Shown: positions 1 through 14,165, counted from the first letter of the stretch. The stretch: DNA of 64,000 nt from Nemophila menziesii (GCA_029959085.1 JARWIR010000021.1:23833620-23897619); one strand, 5' to 3'. Numbers and translations: made by a program. Notes: generated from the letters alone by a model not told the origin.

Positions 1-741
1 CTCACTTCATTGATTGTGTTCTGTGATACCAGTTCAACATGTAGCTTATAATTATCAGCTCATTATAATACTTATGAATATCGTAATCGAGGAGAATCAT
101 GTATTTTACCTTAAAACTTCCCATATTTTTTAAATTTTTATGTACTACACATGTAATAATATTAGCTATTAGGGCCATGAATCTATTAATGAACATTTTA
201 AGCAACATGACTCGATAGAATAAGATTGTCTTTTAAAAAACTTCTAAAATAAAGTACCATTTAGGAGTAACATTAGAGATTTGGGAGATATTCATTACCA
301 ATAAACTATTAAGTATTTATTATAAATCATCAAAGAGTAACTTAATACTAAAATAACTTTTTTATATATATCCAGCTAAAAGTTAAAAATTGAATTCATG
401 ATTGGACCACCTACTTGCCACATCATGGGTGCTGTTTAGGTGATATATTTTTGGGTGATACCCAGCATTACTCAAAATTATTATATGATTTTGAGGTTTT
501 ATTACATAGATATGATTCTTTTATCAGTTTTCTCTTCTGAAAAGACAAAACAGAGATAGAAAAAGAGGTCTTCATGGTCTCTTAGTTAGAATTTGATTCT
601 TAAAGTTAGTCAATTCGATTATCACCTTAATGTATGTAATAGATATTTTCTTTTAAATTTTTAAACTGCAACTAGTTTTGTCTTTTAAGATTGATATTTC
701 TAATTTTCATCTGTATTATATTTACATATAATTATGATTGC
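1..741. other. AT-rich non-coding stretch
   Basis: No exon, transposon domain or repeat of the neighbouring array is recognisable here. The only open frame of any length is on the minus strand near the left edge. It is short, hydrophobic and AT-driven, and I do not consider it a gene. Homology to the tandem array begins at about 742 with the motif TTAGTGGTGTATATTATCTC. Confidence 0.6.
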
Positions 742-891
742 AATCTTTAGTGGTGTATATTATCTCTTATATAAAACACGAAAAACAACTGTATAAAAAC
801 TTATATGGTAGTGTATATATTAAATAAAATGTTTTAAAACAACTAAATTGAGCCAAAACTCAAGCCCCATGCCACTATCAAGATCTGCTTC

Positions 892-3560
892 ATGGATAAT
901 GCAGAATAAAAAAAATAAAAAATATATCTTCATCAGTTTTTCAAATGGATTCTAGGTAAAGTTTTTAACATTTTTATAGATTATTTGTTTTTAGTTGTAA
1001 TCTAATTTTCTATGAACCAAAAAGTGTAAATAAGATTGAGAAATTAATCGAACTCTTTATTATGTTAAGGATCCGATTATATAATCTAAATATTGTAGAT
1101 TTCTTGTTTGTTGATTTGTTTATGTTAAAATCTTTACAAATTTGTTACTTATTGTTGTTTTTATGACAATTTTATAATTTATCTATTAAATTAAAGTCTT
1201 TGTTGATGATTTTTCTATGAAAAATGGTACTCATCACAATAAAATATAGTATAATTTTATTAATTTTAAGTATTTTGTTCACAAATTTAAGATTCGATGG
1301 TCATAACATTTCAACAAAGGAACCCTGATAATTATTTTGGTTAGTCTTTCCTTTTTCAATAGTTACATAATATAAGTATATGAATTGTATGATATTATTC
1401 TTTCTATAATTTCAACAAAAAATATATAAGTCATTGCAATATGAATGTGAAAAAATATGCATTGCATTCTTTATTAGTTTTTAATTTTGTTTCTTAAAGT
1501 GTTAAACATCAACTTTATATTTTTTAAGATTTATACTTTAAACTATTTCTAAAAATTACTTTCATATTTTAAAAATTTCATATATAAATGACCCTTTTAA
1601 GTCAAGAAGATAAGCTTCACTTGTCTCTAACGGAGTAGCTAATATTCCCTTGACAACAAATATACTATTTTTGGGGGATAGATTAGCAATGTTAATATGT
1701 AAGGAAAAATAAAGGAGTTTCATCTATATTTGAATATACGGGTGTGTATTTATACTTATGTGTGTATGAATTAACTTGTGTATAAGATACAATTATTTAT
1801 GTAACCTTTAGAGTTGTAACCTTAAATTATTATTCCCAAATTGAATAATATGAGGACAGTTGAGTAACGGATAAAAAAATTGTGTTGTGGGCTTACTACA
1901 CAATATATTGGGATTAATCATTCTGTGTGATAGTATATGGGCCATGTAGATATTCTCTTAAGCCTTATTATGATCTTACAAGCCTCTTTTGTAAATTACT
2001 CCATTGGTCGTTAAATTATGCTCCTATTTCTTAAAGTAGCATATATATAAACTCTTGTTATTCCAAATATCAAATATACCCTTGTGGAGGGGTACATTTG
2101 CTCGTTATATTGTGACACATGTACATTTATGATTTAACAATATACGTGGGTGTTTTGGTCTTTGCATAACTCATGGATGATTTGTAAAATTAACTCGATC
2201 ACTTAATATATTGCATCACACTATTTGTATGTGTGTAACATGTGCTCATTGACTACTTTACACTACATATGGTATATTTGTATCCTATTCTCAGTGCCTC
2301 ACTCGTTAAACTCATACTTTCTGAGCATTTATAGGTACTTCCCCTTATACTTAATCTGATTTTAAATATATTTTAATTTCAAATATTTGTGCACTATACT
2401 TTATATTTTAATACATTGTACATAATTTAAAAATAGTTGCACTATAGATCGGATAATTATGTCCTTGTAAGTTGTAGTTTTATGTATTTTTTGATTAACT
2501 AACATTTTCATTATACAAACTAACGATCGTTTAGTGTTATTGATCGAAAAAAGACATGATACATCTAGAGCATTGTTTTCTGTATAAATTGTTTTTGTTC
2601 ACGATTAAACTGGCTTTCCAAATTATATAACAGTGTTGACATGGCGAATCTGGATACCCTTTGTGAGAGGTTTGGTTCCATAATAGGTCCAGAGTATAAT
2701 CAGACCCAAAATAAAGCTAGAAAAACTTCAGCTTCATATGGATGTGTAATGAGTATGATGCAATATAGTATAATACTTGAGCACCTCCTTCATTCAACTC
2801 AACAAGGCCCACCAAACCAGTCATAATCAATTCTAAAGACTTTCCAAGCTTTAAGAGATTTTATGAACAAGATAAAGACCATGATATTGCTCATTTTATC
2901 TTTCAATTGCTAGGAAATGAAGGATTTAGTCTTGATTTGGAGACTATTCAAGAAGTTATAATTTTACTACTTTTATAGTCTCATTTAACTTGATTTTTAT
3001 GTGTGTATTCTAATTTTGTTGAATATTTGCAGATCAATGTGGAACTGATTCAAAAATATTAAGTAGAAAGTATTTTATTGTCATTCTTTTTTTAATTTAA
3101 TGAGTTAAAGATTTGTTTAAGTAACACTTTCTTCTTATTTTTTCTTTTCTTGCAGAGCATGGAAACATTAATAGATATATATCGGAACTATTTTATACCA
3201 TTCAATAAAGTAAATTCCTAACTATTTATTTAGCTTCACCAAACAAAATAAATCAAAAAACAATTTTAAAACTCATCCCTAACCTTTGAGAAAACCTATA
3301 GAGAAGAAGAATCAGAAAACAAATCAAAGAATCGGGAATTCTGAGAGATGTGATATTAATAATTAATCTATTGTTATTATTATTAATTATTATTAAGTTC
3401 TATGTTATACTTTTTTTAGTAGTACCTCAAGAGGAAAAATAATAGCAAAGGAAGTAATGGAAGCACTTTTCGTGTAAAAAACTTTCCCAAAAATGCCAGA
3501 AAGAAATGCATTCATTGTGGGTCCCACCCTCTCCTTACATAGTTGAGGGTCACCCAGAAG
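892..3560 (+). pseudogene. array unit 1: decayed multi-exon gene, unrecognised
   Basis: Exon 1 (892-955) starts with ATG but has an in-frame TAA after a few codons. It still ends AG/GTAAAG, like a splice donor. The exon-3 homologue around 2602-2830 has lost its acceptor (AC instead of AG) but keeps the reading MANLDTLCERFGS from 2641 and a serine/proline-rich stretch to a stop near 2823. A second frame continues as an acidic and aromatic segment (2830-2975). The small exon after ATTTGCAG near 3032 and the exon after TTGCAG near 3157 are present. The exon at about 3300-3346 has lost its GT donor. The last segment near 3425-3560 is AG-preceded and basic. I do not recognise the family. It cannot encode a full protein as it stands. 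Confidence 0.6.
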
Positions 3561-3984
3561 ATCCTTTTATATATTTCATTTCATATGAATATTTAATTTG
3601 TATATACATATAGTGTTGTTGAGAGTCAACTACATAGGTGTGAAAACGCATCAAATAACTTTTGTTTTTGAATGTTAACTGTTGATAATTGGTAATTTGT
3701 TTTCTTTCTTCTTATACATTTACTTATATTTTTATTTGTTGGAATGGTAGCTACCATAATGAACTAGTCGTCTTGTAGTACTAGTATTGGTAATAGACTA
3801 TGCAGCTTAAACTCTAATCTTTCCATGGTGTCCTATATGATAAACAACCACCAAACATGTCATTTCCCTATATTCTCAACCCATTTATATAGTTTCTTGT
3901 TTTTAAAATATTTATGTCTTATTGATAACATAGCTTGTAGCATAATTTTTTGAGTTAATTTCATTGAAGGTACATATCTTCCTA

Positions 3985-4115
3985 GGTAATATTACTACAC
4001 GTCCCTATATATTTTGAACTAATTGCATTACATGTTTCTATATTCTTATTTAATTTCATACATGTTTTTATATTCAAAGTAAATTTTACTACATAGGCAT
4101 ATATTTAGTATAATT
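3985..4115. repeat. roughly 30-bp periodic AT-rich tract (array copy)
   Basis: A degenerate phrase of the form TACA-GTCC-TATATT-n-GAGTTAATTGCA recurs about every 30-32 bases. Longer copies of the same tract lie at about 6600-6860, 9725-9980, 14465-14740 and 17660-17900, each in the 3' flank of an array unit. It is non-coding. It may be a minisatellite that expanded inside the unit before the large-scale duplication. Confidence 0.55.
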
Positions 4116-5282
4116 TATTCACAAATATATGATCGATGGTCATAACATTTCATCAAAGGAACACTTATAATTATTTTGGCAAGTGTTTCCTTTTTAATAA
4201 TTATATAATATAAGTATATGAAATATATGATATAATCCTTTCTATAATCCCCACATAAAATATACAAGTCATAGCATTATGAATGTGAAATAATATGCAT
4301 TTTGTTCTTTATTAGTTTTTAATTTTGTTTCTTCAAGTGTTAAACATAAACTTTATATTTTTTGTGATTTATACTTTAAACTAATTCTTAAAATTAATTT
4401 TAGATTTTGAATTTTTCATTCATAAATGACCCTATTAAGTTAATAAGATAAGTTGCACTTGTCTCTAGTAGCAAATATTCTTTTGTTAGCAAGCATACTA
4501 TTGTGGAGGTTAGATTCGCAATGTGAGGACATTTGAGTAATTAATAAATTTGTGTCAGTATATAAGGTCCTATGTAGATATTCTCCTAAGCCTTATTATC
4601 TGCTCTCATAAGACTCTTTTGATAATCACACCATTGGTCGTTGAATTATGCAACTGTTTCTTAAAGTAGCATATATATAAACTCTTGTTATTTCAAAAAT
4701 ATTAAAATATACCATTGCGGAGGGGTACTTTTTTTCATTATATTGTAAAACATGTACATTTATGACTTAATAATATACGTGTGTGTTTTGGGGTTTCCAT
4801 AAATCATGGATTATTTGTTCAATTGACTTTATGTATTGCACCATACTATTTGTATTTCTGTAACACATGTACATTTAATACTTTACAATAAAAAGGGTAT
4901 ATTTGTCTATTTTACAACACTCCGATACATATACCCTAGCTTCTTTTTTAATCTCATCTTATTCTCAGCGCCTCACACATTAGAGTCATAATTTATAAGC
5001 ATTTAAAGGTATTTTTACTTATACTTAATATTCTTTTAAATATATTTTAATTTCAAAGATTTGTGCACTATACTTTCTATTTTTAATATATTGTGCATAA
5101 TTTAAAAATCTGTGCACTATAGATCGGATAATCCGTGTAACTTGTAATTTTTTTTGTATTTTTTGCATAATTAACATTTTCTATATACAAATATCGATCA
5201 TTTAGTGTTACCGACCGAAATGAGAAATGTTACATCTTCTATATCGTATAGTATTTTTTCTGGATTAATTTCTTTTGTTCAG

Positions 5283-6180
5283 GATTAAAATGTCTTTTGG
5301 AGGATATACAATGGTGACATGGCGAATTTGGATACCATTTGTAAGTGGTTTGGTTCTGTAATAGGGCTGCACAAGCCCACAATCAAGCTAGAAAAACTTC
5401 AACATCATCTGGTAGTGTAATGAGTATGAATAGAGCAGAGTATAATACTCGAGCACCTCCTATATTCAACTCATGTGGGCCACCAAACCAGTCATAATCA
5501 ATTCTACATATATTCCAATCTTCAAAAAAGAGTTCATGAACAAGATAAATACCATTATCTTGATCATTTTATCTTTCAATGGATAGAAAATGAAGGATTT
5601 AATCTCGATTTGGAGACTATTCAACAAGTTATAGGAAATTTTACTGTTTTTAGTCTCGTTTAGCTTGATTTTGTGTGTATGATATTATCTTGTTGAATAT
5701 TTGCGGACAATGTGGAACTGATTCAAAAAGGTAAAGTAAAAAGTATTTTATTTCCATTCGTTTTTCTTAATTTAATGAGTTAAAGATTTGTTTAAGTAAC
5801 ATTTTACTGTTGTTTTTCCTTTTTTGCAGAGCATGGAAACATTAACGGATATATCTTGAGCGGTTTTTTACCTTCCAAGAACGTAAATTCTTAATAGTTA
5901 TTTAGCATCAAAAAATAAAATAAATCAAAAACCAAGTTCAAAACTCATCTTTTTCTTGTGAAACAACCTATAGAGAAGAAGAATTTAAAAATAGATTGAA
6001 GAATCCAAAATTTTGAGAGGTGTGATATTATTAATTAATCTATTATTATTAATTATTAATTTTTCTTTTATAATTTTTTCAGTCGCAGCTCAAGAGAAAA
6101 ATTAACAACAAAGGAAGTAATGGAAGCAGTTTTCGTATAAGAAACGTTTCCAATAGAGCTAGTAAGAATAGCATTCCCCA
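5283..6180 (+). pseudogene. array unit 2: decayed multi-exon gene lacking exon 1
   Basis: The first exon and promoter block seen in other units are deleted between about 4090 and 4120. The exon-3 homologue starts after TTCAG at 5283, with the MANLDT motif at 5319. The segment at about 5490-5635 reads in one frame with the motifs HYLDHFIFQWIENEGF and LDLETIQQVIG and ends at a GTTATAG/GAAATT junction whose donor is altered. The following 24-nt exon (about 5707-5730) has GG instead of the AG acceptor. The exon at 5830-5882 retains both AG and GT borders, as does the exon at about 5970-6018. The last segment (about 6083-6175) is preceded by TTTTTTCAG. Exon borders match those in the other units, which supports a spliced ancestor, but this copy is broken. 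Confidence 0.6.
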
Positions 6181-7198
6181 AAATATCTTTTTATGTATGT
6201 ATATTTTATATGAATATTTAATATGTATATACTTTAGTGTTGTTAAGGGTCAACTACTTATGTGTTAAAACGCTTAAAATAATTTTTTGTTTTGTTTTGA
6301 ATATTAACTGTTAATAATATGATAATTTGTTTTCTTTCTTCTCATGCTTTTACATATATTTTTCTTTTGTTGAAATGGTAGCCACCATAATGAACTGGTT
6401 GTCTTGTAGTACTAGTACTGACGATAGCCTATGCAGCTTAAACTCTAATCTTCTCATGGTGTCCTAGATTATAAACACCCACTAAATATGTTATTTTACT
6501 ATATGTTCAGCCCATTTAAATAGTTTCTTGTTTTTAAAATATTTATATGTTTGTTGATGACATGGCTTGTAGCATAATTTATTTGAGTTAATTTCACTGA
6601 AGGTCCATATCTTTTTAGGTAATTTTACTACACGTCCCTATATATTTTGAGCTAATTGCATTACATGTCTCTATAATCTTAATTAATTGCATAAATGTCC
6701 TTATATTCAAATTCAATAGCCCTACATTGCATATATTCAGAGTAAATTGCATAGGTCCAATCTTTTTGAGTTAATTGAAGTATGTAGTATATGTCTTTAT
6801 ATTGTTAGGTAGTTTTAGTAAACGTACCAATAATTTGAGTTATTTTTACTATAGGCCACTAAATTTTTTATTTAACCACATTATATGAGACTAATTTTAA
6901 AAAATAGAGAATATAAACAAATAACAATCAATATACACTAAACCTCCAAAATGAAAAAAAATATAATAAGGGCCAAATGAAGATTCAAAAAACTTAGGGA
7001 CATATGAGATTTTTTTGGTATATATTATTATTCTTTTAGGGGTCAAAATATATTTTCTAAAAACCAAAGGAATCATATGCCACCGTGGTAATCTAATAAA
7101 CTCATCATATATGGCGATGTATATATTAAATAAAAATATTTAACACCAACTAAATTAAGCCAAAATATAAGCCCTAGGCCACAATCAAGATCTCCTTC

Positions 7199-9270
7199 AT
7201 GGATGATGCAGAAGAAAAAAACAAATTAAATATATCTTCTTCAGTTTTTAAAATGGATTTTAGGTAAATTTTTTAATACTTTTTTTAATTTTTTTTAGTT
7301 GTGATCTATTTTTCTATGAACCAAAAAATATAAATACTATTGAGAAATTAATCGAAAGTTTTTATTATATTAAATATCTAATTATATAATTTAAATATTA
7401 TAGATTTATAGTATGTTGATTTGTTTATGTTAAAAAATCTCAATATTTGTTACTTTTTGTAGTTCTTATGACAATATTCTATTTATCTACTAAATTGAAA
7501 TCTTGGTTGATAATTTTTTTATGAGAATTGGTACTCATCACAATAAAATGTAGTATGATTTTATTAATTTTTAGTATTTTATTCACATATATAAGATCGA
7601 TGGTCATAACATTTCAACAAAGGAACACTGATAATTATCTTAGTAAGTCTTTCCTTATATAATATAAGTATGTGAAATATATGATATTATTTTTTCTATA
7701 CTTCTCACAAAAAATATTTAAGTCATTGTAATATGAATGTGAAAAAATATGCATTTCCTTCTTTATTTGTTTTTAATTTTGTTTATTCAAGTGTTAAACA
7801 TTAATTTTATATTTTTTAAGATTTATACTTTAAACTAATTCTTAGAATTACTTTTAGATTTTGAAAATTTCATATATAAATGACCCTTTTAAGTCAAGAA
7901 GATAAGATTGACTTGTATTTAAAGGAGTAACAAATATTACCTTGTTCGCAAATATATAATTGCTAAGGTGTAGATTTGCAATGTGATGAAATTTGAGTAA
8001 TTGATAAATTTATGTTGTGGGCTTGATAAATAATATATTGGGCTTACTATTATGTGTAACAGCATAAAAGGGATCCACGTAGATATTCTCCTAAGCCTTA
8101 TTATCTTCTCTCACAAGCATCTTTTTGAAATTACACCATTGGTAGTTGAATCATGCACCTGTTTCTTAAAGTATCATATATATAAACTCATGTTATTCCA
8201 AAAAAATCAAATAAACCTTGTGGAGGAATACATTTGCTTGTTATGTTGTAAAACAAGTACATTTATGACTTAAAAATATATGTGGGAGTTTTGGCCTTTC
8301 CATAACTTATGGATTTGTTGTGAAATTAACTCGACCCCTTTATGTATTACACCACACTACTTGTATTTGTGTAGCTCGTGTACATTAAATACTTTACAAC
8401 ACAAATGGTATATTTGTCCTTTTTCATTACACTCCGATACATATAACCTGAATTCTTTATTCATCTCATCATATTCTCAGCGCCTCACTCATTAGTCTAA
8501 TACTTTATCAGCATTAAAGGTACTTTTACTTATACTTAATCAGTTTTATATGTATTTTAGTTTCAAAGATTTGTGCAATAAATTTCTATTTTTAATACAT
8601 TGTGCATAATTTAAAAATTGTTGCACTATACATTGGATATTTATATTTATGTAAATTGTAGATTTTATGTATTTTTTGTTTAATTAAAATTTTCTATGTA
8701 CAACTTACTTGTTAAAATAAGACATGTTACATCTTCAATATCTTGTAGGATTTTTTCTAGATGACATAGCAAATCTAGATACCTTTTAAGAGAGGTTTGG
8801 TTCGCACGGGCCCATAATAAAGCTAGAAAAGTGTAATGAGTACTATTAGAACATAGTATAATACTCGAGCACCTTCTTCATTCAACTCAAGTGGTGTGAT
8901 ATTATTGATTAATCCATTATTATTATTAATATATCCATTTTTAGCATAGAAGAATAAAATAAATAAAAAAATAATTTTAAAACTCAACTTTTACTTATGA
9001 AACAACATATAGAGAAGAAAAATTTGAAAACAGATCGAAGAATCGAGAATTCTGAGAGGTGTGATATTATTAATTAATCCTTTATTATTAATTATTAATT
9101 ATTAATTTCTATTTTATACTTTTTTCAGTAGCACCTCAACAGGAAAATTGACAACAAAGGATGTAATGGAAGCACTTTTCATGTAAAAACCTTTCCCAAA
9201 AGAGCTCGAAAGAAGTGCATACATTGTGGGTTCCACAGACTCTCCTTACATAGTTGTGGGTCACCCAAAA
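7199..9270 (+). pseudogene. array unit 3: decayed multi-exon gene with internal deletion
   Basis: Exon 1 (7199-7263) is open: it starts ATGGATGATGCAGAAGAA and ends AG/GTAAAT. The exon-3 homologue near 8760-8890 has lost the ATG (ATAGCAAATC) and contains deletions. The piece from its end to the 53-nt exon is missing, so the sequence runs directly into the exon at about 9009-9057, which keeps the CATATAG acceptor and AG/GTGTGA donor. The final segment (about 9128-9270) includes a C-x2-C-like reading in one frame. It is non-functional by deletion and of unrecognised family. Confidence 0.55.
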
Positions 9271-9292
9271 AATACTTTTATGTATGTATATT

Positions 9293-9357
9293 TTATATGT
9301 ATATTTAATATGTATATTTAATATGTATATTTAATATGTATATTTAATATGTATATA
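9293..9357. repeat. 13-bp tandem repeat, about five copies
   Basis: ATATGTATATTTA is repeated nearly perfectly about five times. Other units have only one copy at the equivalent position (for example about 3585-3610), so the expansion is specific to this unit. Confidence 0.85.
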
Positions 9358-10319
9358 CATTTAGTGTTGTTGAGAGTCAACTACATAGGTGTGAAAACGC
9401 TTCAAATAATTTTTTGTTTTGTTTTGAATGATAACTGTTTATAATATGGTAATTTGTTTTATTCTTCTCATGCTTTTACATATATATTTCTTTGTATAAA
9501 TGGTAGCAACCACAATGAAATGGTCGTCTTGTAGTACTAGTATTGGTAATAACCTATGCAACTTAAACTCTAATCTTCCCATGGTGTCCTAGATGATAAA
9601 CACGCACCAAATATGTTATTTTCCTATATGTTCAACACATTTATATAGTTTCTTGTTTTTGAAATATTTGTATATAATCTTGATAACATAGCTTTTAGCA
9701 TAATTTATTTGAGTTAATTTCATTGAAGATCCATATCTTCCCAGGTAATTGCATACATATCTCTATATTCTTATTGAATTAAGTACATGTCCTTATATAC
9801 AAAATCAATTGCTAGAATATAGTCATAGTAAATTGCATAGGTCCAATTCTTTTGTGTTAATTGAAGTACACAATATAAGTCTCTATATTTTGAGGTAGTT
9901 TTAGTACACATCCATATAATTTGAGTTATTTTCATTATAGGCCTTAAATTTTATACGTAAGTACAATATATGACACTAATTTTTAAGAGTAGAAATTATA
10001 CATAAATTTCAATTAATATACAATAAACCTCCAAAACAAAAAATTTGTAAAGAGGGGCAAATGAAGATTCAGAAAACTTAGGGACATATGAGATTTTTTT
10101 GGTATAAATATACTTTCTTTTTGGGTCAGATTATTTTTTTTTGAAACCCAATGAATATATAAAAATCTATACTTGTGGTGTATATACTATCTCTTTTATA
10201 AACACCACAAACAATTGTATACAAACCTATATGGTGGTGTATAAATTAAATAAAAAAGTTTTAACACAAACTGAATTAAGCCTAAACTCAAGCCCCAGAC
10301 GACAATCAAGATCACCTTC

Positions 10320-12835
10320 ATGGATGATGCAGAAGAAGAAAAAAATATATGTTCTTCAGTTTTTCAAATGGATTCTAGGTAAATTTTTTAACAGTTTTAT
10401 AAACTATTTGTTTTTAGTTGCGATCTAATTTTCTATGAACCAAAAAGTGTAAATACGATTGAGAAAAAACTCTTAATTATATTAAATATCCAATTATATA
10501 ATTTAAATATTATATATTTGTACTTTGTTGATTTGTTTATGTTAAAATCTCTCCAAAGTTGTTACTTTTTGTTGTTCTTATGATAATTTTCTATTTATCT
10601 ACTAAATTTAAGTCTTCGTTGATAATTTTAGTATGAGAATTTGACTCATCACAATAAAATATAGTATAATTTTATTAATGTTTAGTACTTTACGATGATC
10701 CTAACATTTCAACAAAGGAACACGGATAATTATCTCGATAAGTCTTTCCTTTTTTAATAACTTTATATAAAATATGAAATATATGATATGATCCTTTCTA
10801 TAATTGCCACAAAATATATATAAGTCAATGCAATATGAATTTGAAATACTAGGCATTTCGTTCTTTATTAGTTTTTAATTTTACTTTTTCAATTCTTAAA
10901 CATCAACTTTATATGTTTTAAGATTTATACTTTAAATTAATTCTAAAACTTACTTTTAGATTTTGAAATTTTCATATATACATGACCCTATTAAGTCATG
11001 AAGATACGTTGCACTTGTCTCTAAAGGAGTATCAAATATACCCTTGTTAGAAAATATACTATTGTTAAGGGGTAGATTCGCAATGTGAGGACATTTGAGT
11101 AATTGATAAATTTGTGTTGTGGGCTTAATTAATAATATATTGTGCTTACTATTCTGTGACAATATATAAGGGGCCACATAGATATCCTCTTAAGCCTTAT
11201 TATCTTCTTTGACAAGCTTTTTTGGAAATTACACCATTGGTCGTTTAATTATGCACCTATTTCTTTAAGTAGCATATATACACTATCGTTATTCCAAAAA
11301 TATCAAAGATAACCTGTGGAGGGGTACATTTTCTCGTTATATTGTAACACATGTACATTTATGACATAAGAATATACGTTGGTGTTTTGGTCTTTGCATA
11401 ACTCATGGATTAGTTGTGTAATTAACTCGACCCCTTTATGTATTGCACCACACTATTTGTATTTGTGTAACACATGTACATTAAATACTTTACAATACGC
11501 ATAGTATATTTGTCCTTTTCCGTGACACTCCGATACATATAACCTTGCTTCTTTATTCATCTCATCATATTCTAAGCGCCTCACTCATTAGACTCATACT
11601 TTATGAGTAGTATATGTACTTTCACTTATACTTAATCAGCTTCGAAATATATTTTAATTTCAAAGATTTGTGTAATATACTTTCTATTTTTAATACATTA
11701 TGCGTAATTTAAAAATCATTGCATAATAGATTGGATAATTAAGTCCGTGTAACATGTAGATTTTATGTAGTTTTTCCTTAATTAACCTTTTCTTTATACA
11801 AACTAACGACCATATAGTCTTATTAATCTAAATAAGACATGTTACATCTTCTATATCTTATAGAATTTTTTATGGAATAATTTTTTTCCAGGATTAAAAT
11901 GGTTGTCCGAGGATATAACAAAGATGACATGGAGAATCTAGATACCCTTTGAGAGAGGTTTGGTTGTATAATAAGGCCTCGCAGGCACACAATAAAGCTA
12001 GGAAAACTTCAGCTTTATCTGGAAGTGTAATGAGTATAATTGGAACAGAGTATTATACTCGAGCACCTCCTTCATTCAACTCAAGTGAGCCAAGCAAACC
12101 AGTCATAATAAATTCTAAAGACATTACAAGCTTTAAAAGAGTTTATTAGCAAGATAAAGACCATGTTCTTTCTTATTTTATCTTTCAGTGGCTAGAATAT
12201 TAAGGATTTAATCTCGATTGGAGACTATTCAACAAGTTACAGGTAATTATACTGTTTTTAGTCTCCTTTAGCTTGATTTTTTTGTGTATAATCAAATTTT
12301 GTTGAATATTTGTAAACAATGTGATATTGAATTGAAAAGAGTAATTTAGAAAGTATTTTATGTTCATTCCTTTTTTTAATTTAATGAGTTAAATATTTTT
12401 TTAAGTAACATTTTTTGTTGTTTTTCCTTTTTGCAAAGCATGAAAACATTAATGGATGTATCTCAGAGCAGTTTTTAACCATCCAAGAACTAAATTGTTA
12501 ACCATTTATTAAGCACCAAAAAAAAAAATAAATCAAAAAATCATTTTGAAACTCATCTCTTACTTATGAAACAACCTAAAGAATAAGAATCTGAAAGCAG
12601 GTAGAAGATTCAAAAATTCTGAGATATGTGATATTATTAATTAATCTATTAAATTAATTATTATTGATTTTTCTTTTATACTTTTTTCAGTAGTAGCACA
12701 ATAGGAAAATTAATAGGAAAGAAAGTAATGGAAGCATTTTCCGTGTAAGAAACTTCCCCAAAAGAGACGGAAAGAAGTGCATTCATTGTGGGTCCCATAG
12801 ACTCTCGTTACTTAGTTGTCGGTCACCCAAAAGAT
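10320..12835 (+). pseudogene. array unit 4: most complete copy of the decayed array gene
   Basis: Exon 1 (10320-10378) is open for 19 codons (MDDAEEEKNICSSVFQMDS plus two bases) and ends AG/GTAAAT. The next exon starts at 11892 after TTTTCCAG. Joining these two borders keeps the frame and gives RIKM followed by the R-G-Y segment and the DDMENLDTL motif. A second frame at 11949-12149 is open for 66 codons and ends in the motif KPVIINSKDITSFKRVY. The small 24-nt exon is badly altered here (about 12317), and the GCAAAG preceding the next exon has lost the AG. Later exon borders near 12590 and 12690 are also damaged. A basic final segment with a C-x2-C reading lies near 12775-12830. Pseudogene; family not recognised. 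Confidence 0.6.
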
Positions 12836-13816
12836 CTGTATATATATACATTTTATATGAATATTTAATCTGTATATACATTAAGGGTTGTTGAGAGACA
12901 ACTGCATAGGTGTGAAAATGATTCAAATTATTTTGTTAGTTATGAATGTTAATTGTTAATAATATGGTAATTTCTTTTCTTTTTCTCATACTTTTACATA
13001 TATTTTTAATTTTTTGAAATGGTAGCCACTGGAATGAACAGGTTGTCTTCTAATACTAGTATTGGTAATAGCCTATGCATCTTAATCTCTAATATCCCAC
13101 ATGGTGTCATAGACGATAAACACCCACAAAATATGCTATTATCCTATATATACAACCCATTTATATAGTTTCTTGTTTTTAAAATATTTGTATGTCATCT
13201 TTATAGCATAGCTTGTAGCATAATTTATTTGAGTTGATTTCATTGGTCTTTGTATTAATTATGCACCATCATAAACCCTTGTTATTAAAAAAAATATCAA
13301 ATATACCCTTATGGAGGGGTACATTTGCTCGTTATATTGTCATATATGTACATTTATGACTTAGCAATATACATGGGTGTTTTTTTGCATATCTCTTGAT
13401 CTAGTTGTGCAATTACCTCGACCCCTTTATGTATTGCACCACACTATATGTATTTGTGTAACACATGTATATTAACTACTTTACAATACATAGTGTTTAT
13501 TTTTTTCATAACACTCTGATATATATTACCTAGCTTCTTTATTCATCTCATCATATTCTGAGCGCATCACTCATTAAACTCATAATTTATGAGCATTTAA
13601 AGGAATTTTCCCTTATACTTAATCTGGTTTTAGATATATTTTAATTTCAAAGATTTGTGCACTATACTTTCTATTTTTAATACATTGTGCATAATTTGAA
13701 AATCATTGCACTACAGATCGGATAATTATGTCCATTTAGTGTTACCGGTAGAAATAAGACATGTTACATCTTCTATATCTTAAAGCATTTTTTTGGATTA
13801 ATTTATTTTTCTTCAG

Positions 13817-14165
13817 GATTAAAATGGCTTTCCTAGGATATAACAATGATGACATGGTAAATCTGAATACCTTTTGTGAGTGGTTTGATTTGGTAAAAGG
13901 GCCACATGGGCACACAATAAAGCTAGAAAAACTTTAGCTTCATCTGGAAGTGTAATGAGTATGATTAGAACAGAGTATAATACTCGAGCACCTCCTTCAT
14001 TCATCTCAAGTTGGCTTACCAAACCAATCATAATCAAATCTAAAAATATTCCAAGCTTTAAGTGAGTTTATGAACAAGACAAAGACCGTGATCTTGCTCA
14101 TTTTATCTCTCAATGGCTAGAAAATGAAGGATTTAATCTCGATTTGGAGACTATTTCAAAAACTA
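13817..14165 (+). pseudogene. array unit 5: truncated copy of the array gene
   Basis: The exon begins after CTTCAG at 13817 and contains a diverged MVNLNTFCEWF motif at 13854. A segment with the FISQWLENEGFNLDLE motif follows and ends near 14165. Directly afterwards the sequence jumps to the block (about 14210) that normally lies roughly 0.9 kb further on, so the small exons are deleted. No exon 1 is found for this unit, because the previous unit's 3' tract runs almost directly into this unit's promoter-distal part at about 13250. Confidence 0.6.

Noticed and set aside
2..208. Minus-strand open frame at the left edge
   Set aside because: Short, hydrophobic, AT-driven; no homologue within the window and no motif.
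9293..9357. Possible CRISPR-like array
   Set aside because: Pure 13-bp tandem repeat without spacers, in plant DNA.
12001..12149. Serine/proline-rich frame (KARKTSASSGSVMS type) as the definite exon-3 continuation in array units
   Set aside because: An alternative short intron beginning GTAATAGG and ending CTCAAG also keeps phase. I could not decide, so the frame is described but not called as a gene.
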